Positions 26,625-33,842 of a stretch of DNA of 64,000 nt are shown one piece after another. Under the pieces are notes generated by a model. It was not told where the DNA came from. It did no database searches and saw only the letters and a program-made list of their open reading frames with translations. The position numbers and the translations under genes were made by a program. This DNA comes from G963704535 sp963704535 (GTDB taxonomy: Bacteria; Chloroflexota; Chloroflexia; Chloroflexales; Roseiflexaceae): positions 9,548,001 through 9,612,000 of the forward strand of contig OY969916.1 in assembly GCA_963704535.1 (NCBI GenBank), in the 5' to 3' direction. The first letter of the stretch is position 1. Each line of letters starts with the position of its first letter.

Positions 26625-27601
26625 GCTCCCACCTCGCGCTCGTCGTCGTCGCCACCGGCCCAGGCCGGCGGGTCGCTGGCCGGGAATGAGTCCTCGGAGG
26701 TCTTCTCGACGATCGGCTTCTTCGGTAGGGTCGGCTTCTTGGGCTGCGCCCCCGGCTCTGCGCCGCCGATCGTTCTGGTCGCCTCGACCGCTCCAGGCTG
26801 GGCCGGGCGCTGCTCGTATATACACTCGACCGCTGTCTCGGGGTCAGGTCGCCGGCCCTTGCCCGACGGCTGGCCATCGGTGGTCGCCAGCTCACCGGCC
26901 TCCATCATCTGCTTGAAGCGGCGTAAATCGCCGGCGACTTGTTGCGACGGCTCCTCGCCGAACAGCTTGGCCGCCGCAGCGCCGACGACCCCAGCAGGCG
27001 GGCTGTACTCAAATGTGACCCGGACCTCGGTGCCGCGCTCGCCCGGCGCCTCGCGGAAGGTGACCACCCCGGCGTTGTAGACATCGGAGTCCTCCAACGA
27101 GCGCCACGCGATCAGTTCGCTCTCGCGCTCCTCGGTGATCTCAGCGTCCCACGCGACCGTGCGGCCAAGCGGGGCGGTGGCGACCCAGTGCGATCGGCCG
27201 TCGCTGGTGACCTTGACTGACTCGAGATGCTTCATAAAGCAGGGCAGATTCTCGAAGTTGCGCCAGTAGCGGTACAGCTCGGCCAGCGAGCGGTTGATCG
27301 TGATGCTGTGCTCGACCGTGATCCCGCCCGCCTGGCCCGGCGCGGCGTGGTTGACGCCCAACGCGGCGTAGGTGGAACAGTGCCCGGTTACGCCGCGGTA
27401 GGCCAGCGCGCCGCCCAGCAGCGCCAGGCCCAGGCTGGCCGGCGAGCGGCGCGTGAGTCCGTACAGCACCAGCGCCGCGCCCCCGAGTGTTGACGCCAGG
27501 CGTTCAATTTCCCCAATGTTAACGTAGTCGGAGGGCGCGGTTGTCTGGTGAGCCGTGTCAATGCGCGAGGTTGTTACAGATGGTAGTTGACTTGTAGTCA
27601 T
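26621..27601 (-). CDS. Membrane SRPBCC protein with DUF2892-like N terminus
   Basis: A 326-residue protein. Residues about 30-75 form the two-helix DUF2892/YgaP-like membrane hairpin (ALVLYGLTRRSPASLGLALL, then TGHCSTYAALGV). Residues about 90-225 are an SRPBCC domain like the one at 22203. The C-terminal 100 residues are Pro/Lys/Glu-rich and probably disordered. ATG 27601 follows AGGAGAAGG. The next gene, a zinc alcohol dehydrogenase, is translationally coupled. Confidence 0.88.
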   Translation of the reverse strand: MTTSQLPSVTTSRIDTAHQTTAPSDYVNIGEIERLASTLGGAALVLYGLTRRSPASLGLALLGGALAYRGVTGHCSTYAALGVNHAAPGQAGGITVEHSITINRSLAELYRYWRNFENLPCFMKHLESVKVTSDGRSHWVATAPLGRTVAWDAEITEERESELIAWRSLEDSDVYNAGVVTFREAPGERGTEVRVTFEYSPPAGVVGAAAAKLFGEEPSQQVAGDLRRFKQMMEAGELATTDGQPSGKGRRPDPETAVECIYEQRPAQPGAVEATRTIGGAEPGAQPKKPTLPKKPIVEKTSEDSFPASDPPAWAGGDDDEREVGA

Positions 27602-27624
27602 GCCCCTTCTCCTCAATACAGTCT

Positions 27625-27700
27625 GTGGCGAGTGGGAAAAAGGGGGTTTGAGGGGGCAACCCCCTCAGTCTCCCCCACCCACATTGTAAAGTAGAACGGC
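27625..27700. repeat. Dispersed repeat, family B
   Basis: GGGAAAAAGGGGGTTTGAGG, then CCCCCTCAGTCTCCCCCACC and ACATTGTAAAGTAGAACGG. Same unit as at 17900 and 29060. Confidence 0.75.
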
Positions 27701-27891
27701 CCGCTTTTGAAACATGCCTTAGGCTTGCAAGTTATGTACCAAAAGGACGGTAGGTGACCAAGCCAGTAGGTGACTTCCGGGATCAAGGGGAGATAATAAC
27801 GCTTGATACCCTCCCCGAGATACAAGGAGGGGCTTGCAGCATCTGATATACTACGAGTATCGGTACTAATCAACTTAGTAAGGAGAGATGT

Positions 27892-28014
27892 ATGAGGCGG
27901 CGGATTATGCGGGCGCTCATGGTCGGGCTGTGTGCGGCTGGGTTGCTGGTGGCTGCGGCGGCGCCTTACGGACGACCGGGTATAAGCGACATCATCCAGG
28001 CACTAGGGTTCTAG
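27892..28014 (+). CDS. Small exported or membrane peptide (40 aa)
   Basis: ATG 27892 follows AAGGAGAGATGT. The peptide starts with Arg-rich MRRRIMRALMVG, has a hydrophobic core (LCAAGLLVAAAAP) that fits a signal sequence, and ends in GRPGISDIIQALGF. After cleavage only about 15 residues would remain. It stands alone. The clean ribosome site and signal-peptide pattern support it, but no family is known to me. Confidence 0.5.
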   Translation: MRRRIMRALMVGLCAAGLLVAAAAPYGRPGISDIIQALGF

Positions 28015-28050
28015 AGTAGGCTGCCGGTCAGGAGCTTCCACAGCATACCT

Positions 28051-28122
28051 GAAACGTGAAACGTGATGCGTGTAGAGGCGGATTATCATACGCCTCTACA
28101 CGCATCACGTTTCACGGAGTTA
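28051..28122. repeat. Heptamer-type inverted repeat
   Basis: CTGAAACGTGAAACGTGATG and CGTGTAGAGGCG pair with CGCCTCTACACG and CATCACGTTTCACG. The hairpin is about 30 bp long between convergent small gene and epimerase gene. Confidence 0.8.
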
Positions 28123-28173
28123 GGGTACTTTTTATTTTTCGAGTCCTGGACCTTCACGGCTCGAAATAGACTG

Positions 28174-29049
28174 CTACGACAGCTCCTCCCGAATCCCGGA
28201 CTGCTGCCGCTCGTCAGAGAGATTATGGGCGCTGACGGTCTCGCCGAGGCGCAGCTCCTTGAGCCGAGGGTTCTCGTCGGTCAGGTCGTCCTGCGGCGCG
28301 TAGCCCACCAGTGCGCGGGCGTCCGAGATGTCGAGCCGCTTGAAGCGGTTGTCGCTCAGCCCGTGCAAGATGGCGAACTGGAGGTTCTCGACATCGATGC
28401 AGCGCTCAATCAGCTGGTTGAGGTCGCGCTGCGACACGAATGCGTCGAGCATGCCGATGCTACCCTCTTGGCGCGCCGCGTCCAGCGGCTGGAACGCGCC
28501 GATGCGCAGCGCGATCACCGAAAGCCCCTCCTGCTCGGCCATGTAGCGACCGAGCGCCTCGCCGAAGCACTTGGTCACGCCGTACAAATCGCCGGGGTTG
28601 ATCGGCTCGCTGGTCTTGACCTGGACATCGGCCGGGTAGCCGGAGACGGCGTGGATCGAGGAGGCATAGATCAGCCGCCGGCAGCCGGCCGCCTTGGCGG
28701 CGACGAACATGTTGTAGGCGCCGACGATGTTGGCATCCAGCAGGCTCTGCCAGGCCGCGCTGGGGTCGGGGTCGCCCGCCAGATGGACGACGGTGTCGAT
28801 GTCGCGGCACAGCTCCTTCAGTCGCTCCAGGTCGCCCAGCTCGCCGCCGACCAGCTCGCCGAAGGATTGGAGCCGCCGCGCGTCCTCGTCGATCTGGTGG
28901 ACCATCAGCCGCAGCTCGTACTTCTGGTGCGAGTGCTCGGCAAAGTAGGCGCCGATGTTGCCGGCCGCGCCGGTAACTAGCACCCGCCGTCGCTCGGCCT
29001 GGGCACTGGTGAGCGCCCCGGCGTTGGTCGCAGTAAATGATTGAGTCAT
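28174..29049 (-). CDS. NAD-dependent epimerase/dehydratase, uronate dehydrogenase-like
   Basis: A 291-residue extended SDR. NAD site VLVTGAAGNIGAYFAEH, then VHLAGDPDP and the catalytic region YASSIHAVSGYP with LYGVTKCFGEALGRY (Tyr-x-x-x-Lys). The IHAVSGYP and LYGVTK pattern resembles uronate dehydrogenases more than sugar epimerases. Substrate unproven. Confidence 0.8.
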   Translation of the reverse strand: MTQSFTATNAGALTSAQAERRRVLVTGAAGNIGAYFAEHSHQKYELRLMVHQIDEDARRLQSFGELVGGELGDLERLKELCRDIDTVVHLAGDPDPSAAWQSLLDANIVGAYNMFVAAKAAGCRRLIYASSIHAVSGYPADVQVKTSEPINPGDLYGVTKCFGEALGRYMAEQEGLSVIALRIGAFQPLDAARQEGSIGMLDAFVSQRDLNQLIERCIDVENLQFAILHGLSDNRFKRLDISDARALVGYAPQDDLTDENPRLKELRLGETVSAHNLSDERQQSGIREELS

Positions 29050-29057
29050 GGTTTCGT

Positions 29058-29300
29058 CCCCACAGTTCTGTGGAAAAGGGGGTTTGAGGGGGATGCCCCC
29101 TCAGTCTCCCCTCTCACACTGTAAAGTAGAACGGTGTCATCCGAAACCTTGTCCAAGCAGGGAGCGTGCCAAGAAGAAGAGCAGGTAAGGGGAGCAGGGT
29201 GAAATAGACCGGGGGTTTCAACCACGAAGCTACGAAGCCACAAAGCCTTCGTGTCTTCGTGGCTTCGTGTCTTCGCGTCTTCGTGGTCAGAAACCAGGCA
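29058..29300. repeat. Family B repeat and a CTTCGTG repeat hairpin
   Basis: A family B copy lies at 29060-29135. At about 29220-29288, ACCACGAAGCTACGAAGCC is followed by CTTCGTG and CTTCGCG units in inverted orientation, forming a hairpin with imperfect 7-8 bp periodicity. Confidence 0.7.
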
Positions 29301-29319
29301 GGGAATGACACGAAGCGTA

Positions 29320-29502
29320 CTAGCGGCGCTGCCATTTGAGCTGGAACTCTAGCTCTTCGCCCTCCATGGTGAAGCGCTCGCCGGCGACCTGGATGGTGAA
29401 GGGCTGCTGCTGCTCCAGGGCATCGGCCAGGCGGCGCAGCTTCGCCACAAAATCGGCGACGGAGTAGACTTTCTCGACATCGCGATGGGGCAGATCAGCC
29501 AT
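29320..29502 (-). CDS. Amphi-Trp domain protein
   Basis: A 60-residue protein with the family pattern: VEKVYSVADFVAKLRRLADA, then FTIQVAGERFTM and a C-terminal LEFQLKWQ. The role of this small domain is unknown. AGGAGG lies before ATG 29502. Confidence 0.88.
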   Translation of the reverse strand: MADLPHRDVEKVYSVADFVAKLRRLADALEQQQPFTIQVAGERFTMEGEELEFQLKWQRR

Positions 29503-29574
29503 GACGCAGTGCCTCCTTTCGACGTGTAGCCGGTGATCGATTATACTTCACGATGATAACATACCACTTATCGC

Positions 29575-29648
29575 AAGATTTTGGTGGTGGAAAGGGATGC
29601 TTGAGGGGGCTTCCCCCTCAAACTCCCCCTTTCAAACAGCTTCTGAGA
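29575..29648. repeat. Dispersed repeat, family A
   Basis: GGTGGTGGAAAGGGATGCTT, GAGGGGGCTTCCCCCTC and CCCCCTTTCAAACAGCTTCT. It lies directly before the MaoC gene, so its hairpin would fall in the leader of that transcript. Confidence 0.75.
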
Positions 29649-29654
29649 GGTTCT

Positions 29655-30134
29655 ATGAGCGGAACGTCGTTCACGGTCCCGGCCGAGCAGCGCTACTTCG
29701 AGGATTATGTGGCCGGCAGCATCCACGAGTTCGGCTCGGCGCCGGTGGAACAGGCCGAGGTGCTGGCCTTTGCGCGCCGCTTCGACCCGCAGGTCTTTCA
29801 CACCGACCCGGAGGCCGCACAACACACGCTCTACGGCGGCCTGATCGCCAGCGGCTGGCACACCGCCAGCATGATGATGCGCCTATTCGTCGATCACTTC
29901 CTCTCGTCGGTCGCCAGCTTGGGCTCCCCCGGCGTCGACGAGATCCGCTGGCGCAAGCCGGTGCGCCCCGGCGATACGCTCTCGGTGCGGGTGACGATCC
30001 TGGAGGCGAACCGCTCGCGCTCCAAGCCGGATCGCGGGATCGTTCGCTCGGCCGTCGAGGTGCTGAATCAGCAGGGTGAGGTGGTGATGACAATGCAGGC
30101 AGTCAACATGTTCTTGTGCCGGGAGCCGGCCTGA
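29655..30134 (+). CDS. MaoC-like hot-dog fold dehydratase
   Basis: A 159-residue protein. It has RYFEDYVAGSIHEFGSAPV, the hydratase motif segment FDPQVFHTDPEAA (Asp and His in the expected positions) and LIASGWHTASMMMRL. These match R-specific enoyl-CoA hydratase-like proteins. ATG 29655 gives the family start; the frame upstream is repeat DNA. Confidence 0.88.
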   Translation: MSGTSFTVPAEQRYFEDYVAGSIHEFGSAPVEQAEVLAFARRFDPQVFHTDPEAAQHTLYGGLIASGWHTASMMMRLFVDHFLSSVASLGSPGVDEIRWRKPVRPGDTLSVRVTILEANRSRSKPDRGIVRSAVEVLNQQGEVVMTMQAVNMFLCREPA

Positions 30135-30154
30135 TGCGGCTCTTTTTCTTCCTC

Positions 30155-30202
30155 TTTTACCGTCGATTTTTCGCCCGGCTGGGCGAAAAATCGACGGTAA
30201 AA
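30155..30202. terminator. Perfect 22-bp inverted repeat after maoC-like gene
   Basis: Arms 30155-30176 and 30181-30202 (TTTTACCGTCGATTTTTCGC and two further bases) are exact reverse complements with the loop GGCT. A T-rich stretch lies just before. A CTTGTCGAAGG/CCTTCGACAAG pair follows at about 30238-30311. The 253-bp gap has no gene. Confidence 0.8.
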
Positions 30203-30387
30203 TATAGGTCAAGTACCCTGCTGCCGAACTTCCTGAGCTTGTCGAAGGGCAGGCAATAGAGCGTTGCGGGCGCCACCACGTATGTCCTGTAATTGAGTCC
30301 TTCGACAAGATACTTGAAAGTCTGACGGACATCTGTCATAGATCAAGCGGTAGCATGCGAATGTAGAACGTTTGAACGGAAAGGATC

Positions 30388-30900
30388 ATGACGATGCCCC
30401 ATCCACTTGTGGCCCAGCTACAATTCACCCGCAGCGAGTTTCGCCGCGCCCTAGAGGGGCTCTCCGACGCGGACGCGCGCCGCCGTTTCCCGCCCATGAA
30501 CTGCATCAGTTGGAACATCGGCCACCTGGCCTGGCAGGAGCAGCGCTACTGGCTGTTCCACGGGCAGGGCCAGATGCCGCTGCCGGATGTCAACGCCATG
30601 TTCTCTTACGGCGCCCCGGCTTGCACGCCGCCGCTCGCCGAGGCCTGGGAGGCCTGGCATGCGATCACCCAAGCGGCCGACCCCTGGCTCGACACCGTCA
30701 CCACCGAGCAGTTGCAGCGACCGACTGTCTTGGTCGGTGTGCCCGTTCCGCTCCAGTTCGGGTCCTTGCTCCAGCGCGTGCTCTATCACTACTGGTATCA
30801 CACCGGCGAGAACATGGCGATTCGCCAGATGCTGGGGCACACCGATCTGCCGGAGTTCGTGGGCGACATCGACACCGAGGCGCCGTACCGGCCGGAGTGA
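30388..30900 (+). CDS. DinB-family protein
   Basis: A 170-residue four-helix protein (LQFTRSEFRRALEGLSDADA; MNCISWNIGHLAWQEQRYW; YHYWYHTGENMAIRQMLGH). The histidines in GHLAW and YHYWYHTGE fit the metal triad of DinB/YfiT proteins, some of which are thiol-dependent transferases. GAAAGGATC precedes the ATG. Confidence 0.88.
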   Translation: MTMPHPLVAQLQFTRSEFRRALEGLSDADARRRFPPMNCISWNIGHLAWQEQRYWLFHGQGQMPLPDVNAMFSYGAPACTPPLAEAWEAWHAITQAADPWLDTVTTEQLQRPTVLVGVPVPLQFGSLLQRVLYHYWYHTGENMAIRQMLGHTDLPEFVGDIDTEAPYRPE

Positions 30901-31008
30901 CGGTTACGCAAAGCCCCAAAAAGCTTTACCTCAACACTACGATCAGCTTTCAGCGGCTATAATGGAAGGGAGGCGAAACCTTATCGTAGTGAAAAGAGGA
31001 GGCGCTTG

Positions 31009-31812
31009 GTGCGCGTCGATTACCATACACACCACTACCGCTGCGGCCACGCGGCCGGGCAGATGGAGCAATACGTGGAGGCGGCCATCGTGGCCGGGCT
31101 GGACGAGATCGGGCTGAGCGACCACAGCCCGATCTATCACCTGGGCGATCATCCCCACCCCCGCCCGCGTGCCGCCATGGCGCGCGACGAGTTGCCGCGC
31201 TACGTGGCTGAGATGGCCGAGCTGCGCGACCAGTTCGCCGACCGGATCATCGTGCGGCTGGGGGTTGAGTCCGATTATGTGCTTGGGTGGGATGCCCATT
31301 ACCGCGCGCTCTGGCAGCAGTATCCGCTCGACTATGTGATTGGGTCGGTTCACTGGCTGGGCCATTGGAACATCTTCGATCGCAGGCTGCCAGCGGGGCG
31401 AACGGTCGAGGAGGTCTACGCCGAGTACCTGCATGTGACTCAAGCGGCGGCCCGCAGCGGCGTCTACGACATCATTGGGCACCTGGATTGCCTCAAGACC
31501 GCCGGCCATATCCCTGACATGGCGATCATGCCGCTGCTCGATGAGACCGTGCGCGTGCTGGCCGAGTGCGACGTGGCGATCGAGCTGAATACGTCGGGGT
31601 GGCGCAAGACCTGCGCCGACTGTTACCCGCGCGCCGAGCTGCTGGCCCGCTGCCGGCACTACGGCGTGCCGGTCACGCTGGGGTCGGACGCGCACGAGCC
31701 TGGCCTGGTGGGCCACGGCTTCGACGACGCTGTGGCGCTGCTGAAGGATGTGGGCTACCGCGAGATCGCCGCGTTCGCGGGGCGGCGGCGGCGGATGGTG
31801 CCGCTGGACTAG
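31009..31812 (+). CDS. PHP-domain phosphatase, histidinol-phosphatase-like
   Basis: A 267-residue PHP-family metallophosphoesterase. Metal ligands are visible in VDYHTHHYRCGHA, LSDHSPIY, GVESDYV, IGSVHWLG, GHLDCLK and GSDAHEPG. The pattern resembles HisK-type histidinol phosphatases. AGAGGAGG at 30995-31002 favours GTG 31009; TTG 31006 is a close alternative. No his genes are nearby, so another sugar or nucleotide phosphate is possible. Confidence 0.85.
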   Translation: MRVDYHTHHYRCGHAAGQMEQYVEAAIVAGLDEIGLSDHSPIYHLGDHPHPRPRAAMARDELPRYVAEMAELRDQFADRIIVRLGVESDYVLGWDAHYRALWQQYPLDYVIGSVHWLGHWNIFDRRLPAGRTVEEVYAEYLHVTQAAARSGVYDIIGHLDCLKTAGHIPDMAIMPLLDETVRVLAECDVAIELNTSGWRKTCADCYPRAELLARCRHYGVPVTLGSDAHEPGLVGHGFDDAVALLKDVGYREIAAFAGRRRRMVPLD

Positions 31813-31814
31813 AA

Positions 31815-31925
31815 AGAGATTAGAGATTGGAGATTAGAGATTGGTAAAGTCTCCAATCTCTAATCTCCAATCTGTAGTAGAGAGGCGATCTTGAGGAGCT
31901 TCCCTCAAACTCCCCTTTCAGAACG
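31815..31925. repeat. GATTAGA heptamer hairpin and family A copy
   Basis: AGAGATTAGAGATTGGAGAT and more units at 31815-31843 pair with CTCCAATCTCTAATCTCC at 31850-31872. A short family A unit (CTTGAGGAGCTTCCCTCAA, then CTCCCCTTTCAG) lies at 31890-31922. Confidence 0.8.
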
Positions 31926-31926
31926 G

Positions 31927-32433
31927 TCACTCGCGCCGCATCCAGTGGGCGCGTCCCCTCCCGATCGGCGGCGCGGCCTGGTCGCCGGTGGCCTGGAAGC
32001 CCTGGCGCCGCAGGAAGCTCAACCCCTCCTCGTTCTCGACCGCCACGACCCAGAGCGACCGGGCGCCCTGCTCATGCACGAGCCAGTGTTCGAGCAGCGC
32101 CATGCACTCCTGGCCGTAGCCCTGGCGCTGGAAGCCGCCCCAGATCAGCAGCAACCAGATCGCCCCGGCGTCCGGCAGCGGCGCCCCGGCCTGCACATCG
32201 GCCACACCGATCAGCAGGTTGGTCTCGACATGGTAGACGCCGAGCAGCGCGCGGCCCGGCCCGTCCTGGGCCGCCTGCCACTGGGCCCGGACATCGGCCA
32301 GGCTCAGCGCGCCGGCCGGGAAGCCGAGCCCGTCGAAGTACAGCGGCGTGCCCTGGTAGATCATCAGTAGCTTCGGCAGGTCGGTTTCCGGCAGCGGTCG
32401 CAGCTCAAGGTCGTCACCACGTAGGGTGGTCAT
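31927..32433 (-). CDS. GNAT-family N-acetyltransferase
   Basis: A 168-residue protein with the GNAT acetyl-CoA motif region WGGFQRQGYGQECMALLEHW and a C-terminal VAVENEEGLSFLRRQGFQ (motif B). It likely acetylates a small molecule or protein N terminus. The ATG at 32433 overlaps the stop of the upstream DUF4058 gene (ATGA). Confidence 0.88.
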   Translation of the reverse strand: MTTLRGDDLELRPLPETDLPKLLMIYQGTPLYFDGLGFPAGALSLADVRAQWQAAQDGPGRALLGVYHVETNLLIGVADVQAGAPLPDAGAIWLLLIWGGFQRQGYGQECMALLEHWLVHEQGARSLWVVAVENEEGLSFLRRQGFQATGDQAAPPIGRGRAHWMRRE

Positions 32434-33230
32434 GCGGGCCTCTGTTGCTCGTCATGCGCCTGAACGACCGTCTCAGCCCAGGCGGCATCCTCGGATGGCA
32501 GCGCTGGGTCGGCCGGCGAGCGGTAATCGATCCGCAGGTCGTAGCGGGCGCGCTGGTAGGCGGTTTGGAGCGCCTGTCCAATGTCCAGCTCGACCGGCTG
32601 GTCGGGGCGCAGCAGCGGGATCGGTAGCTTCGGCAGCGGCTGGCGCACGCTGATCGGCCAGACCATGCACGCCGGTCGCTCGTACCTATCGCAGACGACG
32701 GTCAGGTAATCCGACTTCGGCAGCTTGCCCTCCAGCGGCATCCGTGGCCCTTTGCGTAGCAGGTCGATCTCGACCAGGCTGACCGGACTCTTCAGAAAGG
32801 TGCTGCGCTTCTCGATATAGGCGCGGCGGCCCTCGCCGGGGCGCTTATTGACCGGCGACAACAGCTCGATCACCGTGACCAGCTTCTCGTTCTCGCGCTG
32901 CCGGATATACATCGTCACCAGGCGGGTGGGGATGCTCATCGGCACGCGCAGGCGCAGCGGTGGGGGCGCGACCAGCGATTCGGCCGGAGACTCCGCGATT
33001 GCGCTCCTGGTGCGCGTGATCGTCACGTCGGGCAGCGCGCTCTCGATCTCCAGGGGGTCATCCTCAAAGCTGTCGATCACGATCTGCGTGTCCAGCTCGG
33101 CCACGTATTTCGGCACTAGTAATGGCGTAAGCTGCTCCGCAAAGATACTCATAAGTCGTGTATGAACATCCGGCCAGAGATCAGGCCCCTCCAGGTACGG
33201 GTCCATGCCGGGAAATGGTGATTTGGTCAT
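32430..33230 (-). CDS. DUF4058 family protein
   Basis: A 266-residue protein starting MTKSPFPGMDPYLEGPDLWP at ATG 33230, the diagnostic opening of DUF4058. The rest includes VTVIELLSPVNKRPGEGRRA with E and K in a nuclease-like spacing. DUF4058 is common in Chloroflexota and Cyanobacteria; function unknown. The apparent longer frame upstream is not homologous. Confidence 0.9.
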   Translation of the reverse strand: MTKSPFPGMDPYLEGPDLWPDVHTRLMSIFAEQLTPLLVPKYVAELDTQIVIDSFEDDPLEIESALPDVTITRTRSAIAESPAESLVAPPPLRLRVPMSIPTRLVTMYIRQRENEKLVTVIELLSPVNKRPGEGRRAYIEKRSTFLKSPVSLVEIDLLRKGPRMPLEGKLPKSDYLTVVCDRYERPACMVWPISVRQPLPKLPIPLLRPDQPVELDIGQALQTAYQRARYDLRIDYRSPADPALPSEDAAWAETVVQAHDEQQRPA

Positions 33231-33251
33231 CGCTGCGCTCCTTAGCTGCTG

Positions 33252-33321
33252 TAAACCTGTCAGGTGCGGCCCTAAAAACATCGCAGTACAGACGGCAATT
33301 CTGCCGCACCTGACAGGTTTA
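33252..33321. terminator. 19-bp inverted repeat between convergently read units
   Basis: TAAACCTGTCAGGTGCGGC (33252-33270) and its exact reverse complement (33303-33321) flank a 32-nt loop. It lies after the truncated dehydrogenase and upstream of DUF4058, and can serve as terminator for the dehydrogenase. Confidence 0.65.
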
Positions 33322-33334
33322 GTGATGGACTGTT

Positions 33335-33820
33335 TTATGAGCCCTGCCACACAACCCGATAAATCCGGCCATTCTTGTCGTCGCTGACGTAGAGCGCGCC
33401 GTCGGCGCCGGCGATGACGCCGGCCGGGCGGCCCCAAGCGTTCCCGCAGGACTGGCCAGGCTGCTCCTGGAAACCGGCCAGGAAGTCGTCGGCGGCGGTG
33501 GGCCGGCCATCGGCCACCTGGACGCGCACGACGGCGCATGGCGCCGGCGGGGTGCGATTCCACGACCCGTGGAGCGCCACGAAAACATCACCGTGGTAGC
33601 CGGCCGGGAAGCCGCCGCCTACGCCCGGCGCGGGGTAGCGCGCGATGCCGATCGGCGCACTGTGCGCCGTGGCGGTGAACAACGCCGGCACCGCGTCGGC
33701 GCAGCGGAACCCGGCCGGCACGGGCGGCACGTCGGGGCTTGGGTCGGGCATCTCGACGTAGGGGCCGGGGCCGGGGACGCCGCCGGCACGCTCGCTGGTG
33801 CAGAAGGGCCAGCCGTGATG
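33335..33820 (-). pseudogene. C-terminal remnant of a PQQ-type sugar (sorbosone) dehydrogenase
   Basis: The remaining 161 codons read HHGWPFCTSERAGG, then PIGIARYPAPGVGGGFPAGY, FVALHGSWNRTPP and LYVSDDKNGRIYRVVWQG. These are typical of the beta-propeller glucose/sorbosone dehydrogenase family. The frame meets a stop at 33821-33823, and all N-terminal sequence is missing. The break coincides with the end of the mobile element next to its serine recombinase. The 5' half should lie beyond the element's other end. Confidence 0.85.
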
Positions 33821-33842
33821 TTAAATAACCCATAAACCCCTG
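33811..33842. other. Left element-chromosome junction (attL candidate)
   Basis: The dehydrogenase coding sequence ends around 33815-33820 (AGCCGTGATG). AT-rich sequence (TTAAATAACCCATAAACC) then runs to the recombinase stop codon at 33843. Serine recombinases cross over at a 2-bp core inside such short junctions; the exact core cannot be set without the right end. Confidence 0.6.
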
